A stretch of 64,000 nucleotides of DNA from Mucilaginibacter sp. UBA5151. Its GTDB lineage: Bacteria > Bacteroidota > Bacteroidia > Sphingobacteriales > Sphingobacteriaceae. Positions 34,092 through 43,549 of this stretch are shown here, in pieces (position 1 is the first letter of the stretch; each line of letters begins with the position of its first letter). The notes beneath the pieces were generated by a model. It was not told where the DNA came from and searched no databases. It saw only the letters and a program-made list of their open reading frames with translations. The stretch spans positions 62,001 through 126,000 of the forward strand of contig DHXR01000042.1 of the NCBI GenBank assembly GCA_002413785.1, given 5' to 3'. The position numbers and the translations under genes were made by a program.

Positions 34092-35243
34092 TCAAACTGC
34101 TATTTCCCTTATTTCCCCGACTACAACTTTCTTAGGTTCCTCAATATCCCGGCTAACCGATAGTATGATACCAAATGCCACGCTGGTAAACAATATGGAA
34201 GTACCTCCCATACTTACAAATGGCAATGGAATACCTGTTACCGGACCAAGCCCAACGGCAACTGCCATATTGGCAAATGCCTGGATGGTTAAACTGAAAC
34301 TCAGTCCCGCCGCTAATAATGCGCCGAAAGCTTTTGGGGCCTTTGTTACAATTTTTATGCAGCGGTATAACAAAAACAGGTAAATACCTATTAATATGAC
34401 GCCCCCTACCAGGCCGTATTCCTCTACGATTATGGCATAAATTTCATCCGAATAGGCCTCGGGTAAATAATTTATCTCATCGCTTTTACCTACCCCTTTA
34501 CCGAACAGACCACCGGTGGCTATGGCAATTTTGGCGTGATCGGATTGGAACGACTTATCAGAATTGGCCATTTCCGGATGCATAAATGCATGTATCCTCG
34601 AAACATAAGTTTTATGACGCGGCCCTAAAAGCACTACGCCGGCCAGCAGTATCCCGCCGGCAAGGCAAGTGATCGCAATTTGTTTTATGCTGATACGGCC
34701 TATAATAAGCAACAGCACGCTAACCCCGAATAACATAAGCGCGGTAGAAAGATTTGCCAGAGCAATCAGGATAAAAACCAGACAAACGGAACCCATAATT
34801 GGAATGAATGATTGTTTAACGTCCTTAATATTCTCCTGTTTTAGCGACAATGTTCTCGCCAGGTAGGTAATAAGGGCAAGTTTAGCCAAATCGGAGGTCT
34901 GGAAGCTTAAACCTGTACCTGGTATTGCGATCCACCGGCTGGCATCATTCACATGGCTGCCAAAAACCAGGGTATAAACCAACAGCGGCAGTGTGATGAT
35001 CATTAATAATTTTGATATGCCCCGATAGTAACGATAATCGAGCTTATGCGAAATATACATCAATGCAATACCCCCAACTATCATAGCGAGGTGTTTCATT
35101 AAAATAGATTCGGCCCCAACACCCCGTTTATATGCCAGGGTGCCAATAGCGCTGTAAACCGCCAATAAGGAAATAACCGATAATAATATGACGATCAGCC
35201 ATATCCATCGATCCCCTTTTGTGTTATTGAGTATCCTGTTCAT
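34092..35243 (-). CDS. ftsW: Lipid II polymerase FtsW (SEDS family)
   Basis: This 383-residue protein has about ten membrane helices. ASRWIAIPGTGLSFQTSDLAKLALI and GPVTGIPLPFVSMGGTSILF are the SEDS-family signatures. With FtsI it forms the septal glycan polymerase. The upstream 183-bp gap to murD holds spacer repeats (GATTTCACCGATT, GCACATCTGCACAT). Confidence 0.95.
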   Translation of the reverse strand: MNRILNNTKGDRWIWLIVILLSVISLLAVYSAIGTLAYKRGVGAESILMKHLAMIVGGIALMYISHKLDYRYYRGISKLLMIITLPLLVYTLVFGSHVNDASRWIAIPGTGLSFQTSDLAKLALITYLARTLSLKQENIKDVKQSFIPIMGSVCLVFILIALANLSTALMLFGVSVLLLIIGRISIKQIAITCLAGGILLAGVVLLGPRHKTYVSRIHAFMHPEMANSDKSFQSDHAKIAIATGGLFGKGVGKSDEINYLPEAYSDEIYAIIVEEYGLVGGVILIGIYLFLLYRCIKIVTKAPKAFGALLAAGLSFSLTIQAFANMAVAVGLGPVTGIPLPFVSMGGTSILFTSVAFGIILSVSRDIEEPKKVVVGEIREIAV

Positions 35244-35426
35244 ATTTTTGATTTCACCGATTTCGTTTTGATTACATTGATTTTTTGTTCATAGTTAATG
35301 GTTCATTGCCCAAATCTTTCATTACTTCTTAGATTTTACAAACTCCTACAACATTTTCAAATCTTCAAATCATCTCATTTTCAAATTCTTTCATTCGCAC
35401 ATCTGCACATTCATGCATCTGCACAG

Positions 35427-36770
35427 CTACAATTCCTTCACTGCCTGCTTAAACTGATGGCCGCGGTCTTCATAATTTTTAAAAAGATCAAAACTGGCAC
35501 AGGCAGGCGAAAGTAAAACAGTATCGCCTTTGGTTGCCAGGTGATAAGCTATCTGAGCTGCTTCCTGTGCCGAGCTGGTATTTACTATCAGTTCCACATC
35601 GTCCTCAAATGCATCATGTATGCGTTTGTTATCCTTGCCCAAACACACAATTGCCTTCACCTTTTGCCTTACCAGGCTTTTAAGCATACTGTAATCGTTG
35701 CCCTTGTCCACGCCGCCAAGTATTAGCACTACATCGCTCGTCATGCTTTCAAGTGCATACCAGGTAGAATTCACATTGGTTGCTTTCGAATCATTGATGA
35801 AACTTATACCCGATATTTTACCTACCGACTCCAGCCTGTGTTCAATGCTTTTAAAATTCCCCATACTCTCCCGGAGTTTAGGATTGCGGAGGTCGAGCAA
35901 CTTAGCCACAATGCCCGAAGCCATCGAGTTATAAATGTTGTGCTTACCCTGTAGGGCCAATTCTGTTATTGACATCTGAAAATGTTGTTGGTGAGTGTTT
36001 ATGACAATATTGTCCTGTTCGAGATATGCTCCCGGTTCAACTTTTTTTTGTATTGAAAATGGTAATTGCTGCGCGTTGAAGTTCCGTCCGGTCATTCCTT
36101 TTATTGTTTCCGGGTCATCGGCGCAATAAATAAAATAGTCGTTCGCGGTTTGGTTTTGCGTTATGCGAAATTTTGAAGCCGCATAGTTCTCCATTTTATA
36201 ATCGTACCGGTCTAAATGATCGGGTGTAATATTTAATAATACGGCTATGTCGGCTTTAAAACGGCACATATCATCCAGCATGAAGCTGCTTAGTTCCAAA
36301 ACATACAGGTCAAACTTTTCTGTTGCCACCTGGTAGGCAAAACTCTTACCTATATTACCGGCCAAACCAACATTTAAACCTGCGTTTTTAAGGATATGGT
36401 AAGTGAGGCTGGTAGTTGTTGTTTTACCGTTAGAACCCGTGATGCCAATTATTTTGGCGTCAGTATATCTCCCTGCAAACTCAATCTCGGATATAACCGG
36501 GATGTTTTTCTCTTTTATCTTTTTGATGATCGGCGCTTTGTCCGGGATGCCGGGGCTTTTGATTACCTCAACGGCTTTAAGTATTTCTTCTTCGGTATGC
36601 TTATTTTCCTCGAACCGGATTCCCCAACCCTGTAATTGTTTTTTGTACTCTTCAGCGATAGCGCCAAAATCAGAAACAAAAACATCATAGCCCTGCTGCC
36701 GGGCAAGGTATGCCGCTCCCACCCCGCTTTCGCCGGCACCAAGAATGACTATTTTGTTGTTTGTTTTCAC
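35427..36770 (-). CDS. murD: UDP-MurNAc-L-Ala--D-glutamate ligase
   Basis: This 447-residue Mur ligase has IIGITGSNGKTTTTSLTYHIL as the ATP loop, LNITPDHLDRYDYKMENYA in the middle and INDSKATNVNSTWYAL (the MurD-type NDSKATN motif). It adds D-Glu. A 92-bp gap with TTTCACCGATT motifs separates it from mraY upstream. Confidence 0.96.
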   Translation of the reverse strand: MKTNNKIVILGAGESGVGAAYLARQQGYDVFVSDFGAIAEEYKKQLQGWGIRFEENKHTEEEILKAVEVIKSPGIPDKAPIIKKIKEKNIPVISEIEFAGRYTDAKIIGITGSNGKTTTTSLTYHILKNAGLNVGLAGNIGKSFAYQVATEKFDLYVLELSSFMLDDMCRFKADIAVLLNITPDHLDRYDYKMENYAASKFRITQNQTANDYFIYCADDPETIKGMTGRNFNAQQLPFSIQKKVEPGAYLEQDNIVINTHQQHFQMSITELALQGKHNIYNSMASGIVAKLLDLRNPKLRESMGNFKSIEHRLESVGKISGISFINDSKATNVNSTWYALESMTSDVVLILGGVDKGNDYSMLKSLVRQKVKAIVCLGKDNKRIHDAFEDDVELIVNTSSAQEAAQIAYHLATKGDTVLLSPACASFDLFKNYEDRGHQFKQAVKEL

Positions 36771-36862
36771 CGATTAAGTTTTTTTGATTTCACCGATTTG
36801 TTTTACCTATCGGCTTAATTTTTATTCTTTCTTTCTAATCTCCAATCTCTAATCTCCAATCA

Positions 36863-38104
36863 CTAGCGAAGCTTCAGAGTCACAAATGTTACTATGGCCA
36901 GCAGGATACCGATGATCCAAAACCGCGTTACGATCTTGGCTTCATGAAACCCTCTTTTCTGAAAATGATGATGCAATGGCGCCATCAGGAAAACCCGTCG
37001 CCCTTCGCCAAATCGCATCCTTGTATATTTAAACCATGATACCTGGATAATAACCGAAAAGTTCTCCACAACGAAAATTCCGCATAGCAGCGGCACCATT
37101 AATTCTTTACGGATCATTATAGCAAACACCGCAATGATGCCCCCGATGGCCAAACTGCCGGTATCGCCCATAAAAACCTGGGCCGGGTACGAATTGTACC
37201 ATAAGAAACCAACACAGGCCCCTGCGAAGGCCCCTGCAAAAACCACCAGTTCGCCGGAGTTGGGGATGTACATGATATTCAGGTAATCCGCAATAACGGT
37301 GTTACCCGATACATAAGCCAGTATAGCCAGGGTAATACCTATGATGGCCGAGGTACCGGTTGCCAAACCATCGATACCATCTGTGATATTTGCGCCATTG
37401 GATATGAATGTAATGATGATAATAACAACGAACATAAAAACCATCAGCGAATAACGCTCATAGCCCGGTCCTAAGAACTTTAATACCTTGCCGTAATCAA
37501 GTTCGTTTTTTTTGTAAAATGGCATAGTAGTTTTTGTGGAGCGGACATCCTGGGTATAAACGGGGATATTACCGCGCATGTGATAATTCACCGGAACATC
37601 TGCCAATTTCTGTAATTTAACTTCCTGCCTTATCACAATATCGGGGTTGGAGTACATGGTAAAACCGATAAACAGGGCCAGGCCTACTTGTCCGATGATT
37701 TTAAACTTACCGGCTAAACCCTCTTTATTCTTCTTGAAAACCTTTATATAATCATCCAAAAATCCGATCCCGCCCAGCCAAACAGTGGTAACAATCATCA
37801 TGATCACATAGATATTTCCCAGTTTGGCAAATAATAACGTTGGTATTAAAATACCCAATATGATAATGAGACCGCCCATGGTTGGTGTACCGGCTTTTTG
37901 CATTTGCCCTTCGAGGCCTAAATTCCGCACGGTTTCACCCACCTGCTTAAATCGCAAATAGTCTATCAGCCTGCGCCCGTAAACCGTTGTTATCAGCAAT
38001 GAAGTGATCACAGCCATCGCCATACGGAACGTAATGTATTGGAATACGCCCGCCCCTGGTATGTCGTAATTTTTGTTTAAATAATTGAAAAGGTAATAAA
38101 GCAT
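36863..38104 (-). CDS. mraY: Phospho-MurNAc-pentapeptide transferase
   Basis: This 413-residue polytopic enzyme carries GFLDDYIKVFKKNKEGL (catalytic Asp pair region), NITDGIDGLATGTSAI and VFMGDTGSLAIGG, and near the C-terminus APLHHHFQKRGFHE. These are all MraY hallmarks. It links UDP-MurNAc-pentapeptide to undecaprenyl phosphate. There is an insertion between helices 5 and 6 (DVPVNYHMRGNIPVYTQDV), usual for Bacteroidota. The upstream neighbour is a four-helix-bundle gene, not murF. Confidence 0.96.
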   Translation of the reverse strand: MLYYLFNYLNKNYDIPGAGVFQYITFRMAMAVITSLLITTVYGRRLIDYLRFKQVGETVRNLGLEGQMQKAGTPTMGGLIIILGILIPTLLFAKLGNIYVIMMIVTTVWLGGIGFLDDYIKVFKKNKEGLAGKFKIIGQVGLALFIGFTMYSNPDIVIRQEVKLQKLADVPVNYHMRGNIPVYTQDVRSTKTTMPFYKKNELDYGKVLKFLGPGYERYSLMVFMFVVIIIITFISNGANITDGIDGLATGTSAIIGITLAILAYVSGNTVIADYLNIMYIPNSGELVVFAGAFAGACVGFLWYNSYPAQVFMGDTGSLAIGGIIAVFAIMIRKELMVPLLCGIFVVENFSVIIQVSWFKYTRMRFGEGRRVFLMAPLHHHFQKRGFHEAKIVTRFWIIGILLAIVTFVTLKLR

Positions 38105-38196
38105 GTTAATGTGCGGATTTCAGATGTGCAGATTACAGATGTGCAAATTCCAAATGTGCGGATGTGTAAATGAGCCTTCTCTTTAATCACTTTTTT
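38105..38196. repeat. GCACATCTGCACATC-type spacer repeats, left of the four-helix gene
   Basis: About 38108-38165 consists of imperfect decamer-like units (GTGCGGATTTCAGATGTGCA, GATTACAGATGTGCAAATTC). Matching arrays stand at 35396-35425, 38566-38680 and 56438-56532. No gene is contained. Confidence 0.7.
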
Positions 38197-38538
38197 TTAT
38201 TTTGTTGATGAAATTATTTTCCCTAATATTCTCATAATCGATTGAACGTCACTAAGCATAGCCTCTTCAAAAGGATAACTTTCGGCATGCTTGCATAACT
38301 TCAACCAGTATTCTGTTTCTTCTGCTTCCTTATAAGCAATTTTGCATTTATGTTTAAAATCATTTTTACTTTCAGCGCCCTGTGCTTCACTTACATTTGC
38401 ACCAATGGAAGTACCACTTTTGAAAAGCTGATTGGCCATATTGAATTTCTTCTTTGATTCAAGTATTTCAGTGAAAGAAATAATCTTCAACGAAAAATTA
38501 AACGTTAAATCAACTATCAAATTTGGTCTATCTCCCAT
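38197..38538 (-). CDS. Four-helix-bundle protein (S23/IVS family) inside the dcw cluster
   Basis: This 113-residue protein matches the four-helix-bundle family first known from intervening sequences of 23S rRNA genes: NMANQLFKSGTSIGANVSEAQGAESKNDF, then KIAYKEAEETEYWLKL. The function is unknown; some members are tied to retroelements or to rRNA inserts. It sits between mraY and murE, where other dcw clusters have murF or nothing. It is bordered on both sides by GCACATCTGCACATC arrays, which suggests it came in as a small cassette. Confidence 0.85.
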   Translation of the reverse strand: MGDRPNLIVDLTFNFSLKIISFTEILESKKKFNMANQLFKSGTSIGANVSEAQGAESKNDFKHKCKIAYKEAEETEYWLKLCKHAESYPFEEAMLSDVQSIMRILGKIISSTK

Positions 38539-38565
38539 TGTTGTTCGTGTTTAATGTTATTCATA

Positions 38566-38681
38566 TATTATCTGCACATTCCCAATCCGCACACCTTTAA
38601 TTCTTTCATCCGCACATCTGCAATTCACTCACCTACAATCCGCACATCTGCACATTTGGAATCTGCACATCCGCACATCTA
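38566..38681. repeat. GCACATCTGCACATC-type spacer repeats, right of the four-helix gene
   Basis: About 115 bp of imperfect units (TCTGCACATTCCCAATCCGC, CATCCGCACATCTGCAATTC, GGAATCTGCACATCCGCACA) fill the gap to murE. They are the counterpart of the array at 38105-38165. Confidence 0.75.
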
Positions 38682-40142
38682 TTACTTCAACTGTTCAAAC
38701 ACAGCACTCAACTCTTCCATATCATCAAAATGACTTCTTATGCCTTTCACTTCCTGGTATTTTTCATGGCCTTTACCTGCAATCAGCACTATATCACCGG
38801 GACGGGCAAGCATACATGCTGTTTTGATCGCTTCCCTCCTGTCGGCAATGCTTAGTGTGTGCCTTTTAAATGCAGGGTCAACACCTTCTTCCATCTCTTT
38901 AATAATTTGGGCAGGTTCTTCGCTGCGTGGGTTATCCGAAGTGAAAATCACTTTGTCGCTCCATTCACAGGCCGTTTTTGCCATAATGGGGCGCTTGGTT
39001 TTATCCCTGTCGCCACCGCAGCCGATCACTGTGATCACCTTTTCGTTCCCTTTGCGGATATCGTGAATAGTGCTCAATATATTTTGAACTGCATCAGGCG
39101 AATGGGCATAATCCACAATACCAATAATTTTGTTCGGCGCTATGATGTAATCAAAACGCCCCCTCGCCCCTGTCAATTTGCTCAGGCTGGTTAATATTTT
39201 GGTTTTATCCTGATCAAGCAACATAGCGGCAGCATATACCGCCATCAGATTATATGCATTAAATGTGCCCACCATTTTAAACCAAACCTCTTCATTATCA
39301 ATCTGCATTAACAGACCTTCAAATTGATTTTCAATGATGCGGGCCTTATAATCGGCCATACTTTTAAGGCCATAAGTTTTCTTATGAGCTTTAGTGTTTT
39401 GCAGCATCACATTACCATTTTTATCATCGCCATTTGTTAGTGCGAAGGCATTGGCAGGCAAGCCGTCAAAAAATGCCTTTTTTGCTTTCAGGTAGCTTTC
39501 AAAAGTTTTATGGTAATCTAAATGGTCATGCGTAAGATTAGAAAATATACCTCCCGAAAACTTCAGACCACCGATACGGTGCTGAGCGATGGCGTGGGAA
39601 CTCACCTCCATAAAGCAGTAATCGCAGCCCTGGTCCACCATTTCGCTCAACAGCATGTTTAATGCAACCGGATCGGGCGTGGTATGTGTTGCTGCAATTA
39701 CCTGGTCATTAACCAGATTTTCAACAGTTGATAAAAGGCCGCATTTATAACCCAAGTCGCGGAATAATTTATAAAGCAAAGTGGCAATGGTGGTTTTACC
39801 ATTAGTGCCGGTTATGCCGATCAGTTTTAATTTAGCGGAAGGGTTGTCGTAAAAATTTGCCGAAACTATGCCCAAAGCGACAGAAGAATCTGCTACCATC
39901 AGGAAATCAACTTCGCCTGCAACATGGGCCGGCAGTACTTCACATATAACAGCAACCGCCCCATCTTTAACGGCCTGCTCAATATAATCATGCCCGTCAG
40001 TCAAAGTACCTTTTACGGCAACAAATAATGATCCCGGCACCACCTTCCTCGAATCAAAAACCACAGCAGATATTTCCACATCAGCACTACCCTGGAGTTC
40101 AGTGAATGCAAGCCCTTCTAATATGTCGCTCAAATACTTCAT
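38682..40142 (-). CDS. murE: UDP-MurNAc-L-Ala-D-Glu--meso-diaminopimelate ligase
   Basis: This 486-residue Mur ligase has LIGITGTNGKTTIATLLYKLF as the ATP loop, CDYCFMEVSSHAIAQHRI in the middle and IFTSDNPRSEEPAQII. The DNPR motif marks meso-diaminopimelate-specific MurE, as opposed to lysine-adding enzymes. Its start overlaps the ftsI stop by 4 bp, which suggests coupling. Confidence 0.96.
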   Translation of the reverse strand: MKYLSDILEGLAFTELQGSADVEISAVVFDSRKVVPGSLFVAVKGTLTDGHDYIEQAVKDGAVAVICEVLPAHVAGEVDFLMVADSSVALGIVSANFYDNPSAKLKLIGITGTNGKTTIATLLYKLFRDLGYKCGLLSTVENLVNDQVIAATHTTPDPVALNMLLSEMVDQGCDYCFMEVSSHAIAQHRIGGLKFSGGIFSNLTHDHLDYHKTFESYLKAKKAFFDGLPANAFALTNGDDKNGNVMLQNTKAHKKTYGLKSMADYKARIIENQFEGLLMQIDNEEVWFKMVGTFNAYNLMAVYAAAMLLDQDKTKILTSLSKLTGARGRFDYIIAPNKIIGIVDYAHSPDAVQNILSTIHDIRKGNEKVITVIGCGGDRDKTKRPIMAKTACEWSDKVIFTSDNPRSEEPAQIIKEMEEGVDPAFKRHTLSIADRREAIKTACMLARPGDIVLIAGKGHEKYQEVKGIRSHFDDMEELSAVFEQLK

Positions 40143-42250
40143 TGCAATTCGATTGTTATTTTTGATCCTTTTGGTACAATACTTCCACCTGCTACCGATT
40201 GACTTGCAACCGCCCCGCTGCCGCGTACTTTGACCTTATACCCTGCATTGCCCAATAAATACAAGGCATCACTCAGGCCCATACCCTTTACGGCCGGCAC
40301 TACGCCGCTTTTATAACGCACATCTTCATACGGGATACCATTGCTGGTATCAATTCCGCTACCGGCAGCGTTATTTGAGGCGTACAAGGGCTTAACGCCC
40401 AGTTTATTATATACCTGTTTAAGCGCTTTCAGGTTACCTTGTTTTATTTGCGGCATATTGGTATTACCCGCATAATGCACCGTTGTTGCCTGGTTCATTT
40501 CCAGGTCGCTGGCATAAACCCTGTCAGCTATTTCCCTGAAAACCGGCCCTGCAACCAAAGCTGCCAGGTATGACCCGGCGGTTGGGTGGTTGATCACCAC
40601 GATCATCGAATATTTGGGATGATTGGCAGGAAAATATCCGCAAAACGAAGCCTGGTAAGTCTTATTCACACCATACCCGGATGAACCGTTGGCAATTTGC
40701 GCGGTCCCGGTTTTACCGGCAACGGTATATAATGAATTTTTGATTACGTTTTTTCCTGTTCCTTCCGTCACTACGCCTTCGAGCAAACTCTTTACTTTAC
40801 CAAGTGTAGCATCCGAGCATATTTTTTCATTTATAACCCTGGCCTGGAATTGTACAACGGTATTCCCTAACCTCCGTATTTCCTTTACCAATATCGGGGC
40901 TATCATTTTACCGTTATTTGCAACCCCGTTGTATAGTGTGAGCATCTGTAGCGGAGTAATCTTCATTTCATACCCATAAGCCATTTCCGGGAGGGTATAA
41001 TACTTGTTCCAGCTGCGGCTCTTCGGGTTTTTAACAACCGGGTTCCCTTCGCCTGGGATCTGCAGGCCAAGTTTTTCGTTTAAATGATAGCTGTAAAGTT
41101 TATCGGTAAACTCTTTTGGGTTTTCGCTGTAATGCGAATAGATGAATTTGGCCGCTGCCACATTTGAGGATTCTTCAAATGCTCTTTTTGCCGTCATTTC
41201 ATAATTTCCAACTTCTGCATCAGTAATTGTAGGCCCTTTCGGAAATTTATATTTACCACCATCGGCATTAACCATGGTATTGGTATCAATTTTATGCTGA
41301 TCAAAAGCAGTCATATAAGTTGCCAGCTTAAAGGTTGATCCGGGGTCTGCCGCATCACTAATGGCATAATTCAGCTTCTCCTCGTAATTGCCTTCTTTTG
41401 TTCTTGTGAAATTGGCTATCGCCCTGATCTCCCCGGTAGCAACTTCCATCAAAACGACACAGCCGTGATCGGCCTGAGTTTTTATCAATTGCTTTTTCAG
41501 TGCATCCTGGGCAACATCCTGGTAGTTAACATCAATGGTCGAAATAATATCAGCGCCTTCTTTTGGGGCAATTTCTTCTTCCCCGTTATTAACAGGCATC
41601 CAGGTTCCGCCGGCGATGCGCTGCATTAAACGTTTTCCGTTTTCACCATTAATATAGCCGGCATAAGCACCCTCAAGACCAACCGGCTTAACATTATAAA
41701 TTTTATAGCCAATGGTACGGGCGGCGAGTGAGCGGAAAGGCAACACCCGTTTGTTTTGCTCAACCACTACCAAACCACCTTTATATTTACCTAAATTATA
41801 GATCGGGAACTTGCGGATCTGCTTTAACTCCTGGTAGGTAACCTTGCGCCTGATCAATTCATAGCGCGAGCCATCCTTCCGCGCATCACGCAGCAGCCTG
41901 GAGTACTCTCTTTCAGATTTATCCTTATATAATTGCGAAAGTTTCATGGCCAGCGAATCCACCTTTTCATTAAAGGTATCGTCATCAGCAATCCCGGCGG
42001 CGAGCATATCCATGTGCAACTCATACTCAGGGACTGAGGTAGCCAGCAGGCTCATGTCGTTGGCGAAAATATTCCCGCGGGCAGCTTCCACGGTTTGATA
42101 TTGCGTTGAAAGACGGGATGACATTGCCCTCCATTTTTTGCCCTGTATAAATTGAACACGGTACAGTTGCACCACAACCGCCCCCGCTAAAAGCAGGATC
42201 AACCCGAAAGCCAGGTAAACCCTGATCAGTATATTGGTCCTAATGCTCAT
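40139..42250 (-). CDS. ftsI: Septal peptidoglycan transpeptidase FtsI (PBP3-like) with PASTA domain
   Basis: This protein has 703 residues from ATG 42250. An N-terminal membrane helix (RVYLAFGLILLLAGAVVVQL) is followed by a dimerisation region. The transpeptidase motifs are SxxK in DPGSTFKLAT, SxN in FEESSNVAAA and KTG in VAGKTGTAQIA. The C-terminus has a PASTA domain (SGVVPAVKGMGLSDALYLLG). The start at 42250 is favoured over 42271 because GGGGAGG lies 6 bases before it; it overlaps ftsL by 11 bp. Confidence 0.95.
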   Translation of the reverse strand: MSIRTNILIRVYLAFGLILLLAGAVVVQLYRVQFIQGKKWRAMSSRLSTQYQTVEAARGNIFANDMSLLATSVPEYELHMDMLAAGIADDDTFNEKVDSLAMKLSQLYKDKSEREYSRLLRDARKDGSRYELIRRKVTYQELKQIRKFPIYNLGKYKGGLVVVEQNKRVLPFRSLAARTIGYKIYNVKPVGLEGAYAGYINGENGKRLMQRIAGGTWMPVNNGEEEIAPKEGADIISTIDVNYQDVAQDALKKQLIKTQADHGCVVLMEVATGEIRAIANFTRTKEGNYEEKLNYAISDAADPGSTFKLATYMTAFDQHKIDTNTMVNADGGKYKFPKGPTITDAEVGNYEMTAKRAFEESSNVAAAKFIYSHYSENPKEFTDKLYSYHLNEKLGLQIPGEGNPVVKNPKSRSWNKYYTLPEMAYGYEMKITPLQMLTLYNGVANNGKMIAPILVKEIRRLGNTVVQFQARVINEKICSDATLGKVKSLLEGVVTEGTGKNVIKNSLYTVAGKTGTAQIANGSSGYGVNKTYQASFCGYFPANHPKYSMIVVINHPTAGSYLAALVAGPVFREIADRVYASDLEMNQATTVHYAGNTNMPQIKQGNLKALKQVYNKLGVKPLYASNNAAGSGIDTSNGIPYEDVRYKSGVVPAVKGMGLSDALYLLGNAGYKVKVRGSGAVASQSVAGGSIVPKGSKITIELQ

Positions 42251-42650
42251 CTTTTGCCTCCCCTGCTTCAATTTTTTGCGGCGGCTGCAGCGACTCTTTA
42301 ATACCCAGGGTATCGGCCCGCTTAGCCACTTCTGTCAAAGTGCTTTTATATGCAAGCTCGGCTTTGGTCGTTTTGTAGTCCCAGCTAAGCTCTTTTACTT
42401 CTTTTCCTATTTTATCAATGTCACGGATATTTTTTTCAGCGAGGTGCCTGTTGCCGATATATATCATCCCCAACAGTGCCAGGAATAACACAAAAGGCAG
42501 CGCCCTTGTGGCGGCCTCGGCATTAAATATGCCTTTGGTAAAAAATTGCGTCAAAAAGTTATCAGGAAATTCCTTTGCAGGTTTTTCTTCTACAACAAGC
42601 TTTTTCTCTTCCTCTTCCTCCTCAATTTGATTACGCAGCCGATTGGTCAT
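42240..42650 (-). CDS. ftsL: FtsL-like divisome protein
   Basis: This 136-residue protein has a charged cytoplasmic start (RNQIEEEEEEKKLVVEEKP), one membrane helix (ALPFVLFLALLGMIYIGN) and a short coiled-coil segment (KNIRDIDKIGKEVKELSWDY). Its position between rsmH and ftsI and its topology are those of FtsL, and Bacteroidota versions are often annotated this way. It overlaps rsmH by 4 bp. Confidence 0.8.
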   Translation of the reverse strand: MTNRLRNQIEEEEEEKKLVVEEKPAKEFPDNFLTQFFTKGIFNAEAATRALPFVLFLALLGMIYIGNRHLAEKNIRDIDKIGKEVKELSWDYKTTKAELAYKSTLTEVAKRADTLGIKESLQPPQKIEAGEAKDEH

Positions 42651-43549
42651 TTTTTTACCGCTATTCTTAACTTAGCGCTCCGTGCCCTGTTATTTTTACC
42701 GATCTCCTCTTCCGATGCTGTAATTGCGCCGCGACTTACCGCATCAAAAGGCTTATTATCGTTACCATATAAATCTTTTTCTACCTCGCCGCTGAACTTG
42801 CCTTTGGCGATGAAGTTTTTCACCAGCCGGTCCTCCAGCGAATGGTATGACATGACTACCAGCCGCCCGCCCGAAACCAGCACTTCTGCCGACTGGATCA
42901 AAAATTCTTTTAAGGCTTCCAGTTCCTGGTTAACTTCTATCCGCAAAGCCTGGAAAACCTGTGCCAGGTATTTATTTTCTTTACCACGAGGAATGCGGTT
43001 CTCAATAGCATTTTTCAGATCTGCCACCGTTACAATCGGCGCATTCAGGCGCGCGGTTACGATGGTATTGGCCAGCGACTTTGCATTCTTGATCTCTCCG
43101 TAAATGCCGAAGATCCGGTGCAGCTCAGCCTCCGAATAATTATTAACCACCTCCTTAGCACTTAATGCCGATTGCTGGTTCATACGCATGTCTAATTCCG
43201 CATCAAAGCGGATAGAGAAGCCTCTTTCGGCCTGGTCGAACTGATATGATGAAACACCGAGATCGGCCAATACACCATCAACGGGGATAGCATGGTGCAG
43301 GCGGCAAAAGTTTTTGAGGTACCTGAAATTCTGATCGATGAGAACGAAGCGTTTATCATCAATTATATTTTGCCTGGCATCGGCATCCTGATCAAATGCC
43401 AGCAACTTTCCGTAGTCGTTTAAATGCTTTAATATTTCGCGGGAATGACCGCCGCCGCCAAAAGTAACATCAACATAAGTACCATCGGGCCTGATGTTTA
43501 AACCTTCAATACATTCAGCAAGCATAACCGGAGTATGGTAATTACTCAT
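42647..43549 (-). CDS. rsmH: 16S rRNA m4C1402 methyltransferase RsmH
   Basis: This protein has 300 residues from ATG 43549 (MSNYHTPVMLAECIEGLNI). The SAM-binding block YVDVTFGGGGHSREIL and the family motif GVLADLGVSSYQFDQAERGFS are present; VMSYHSLEDRLVKNF is near the end. It methylates N4 of C1402 in 16S rRNA. The ATG at 43573 would overlap mraZ by 32 bp, whereas 43549 has AGGGGG 8-10 bases upstream and overlaps by only 8 bp. Confidence 0.95.
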   Translation of the reverse strand: MSNYHTPVMLAECIEGLNIRPDGTYVDVTFGGGGHSREILKHLNDYGKLLAFDQDADARQNIIDDKRFVLIDQNFRYLKNFCRLHHAIPVDGVLADLGVSSYQFDQAERGFSIRFDAELDMRMNQQSALSAKEVVNNYSEAELHRIFGIYGEIKNAKSLANTIVTARLNAPIVTVADLKNAIENRIPRGKENKYLAQVFQALRIEVNQELEALKEFLIQSAEVLVSGGRLVVMSYHSLEDRLVKNFIAKGKFSGEVEKDLYGNDNKPFDAVSRGAITASEEEIGKNNRARSAKLRIAVKK

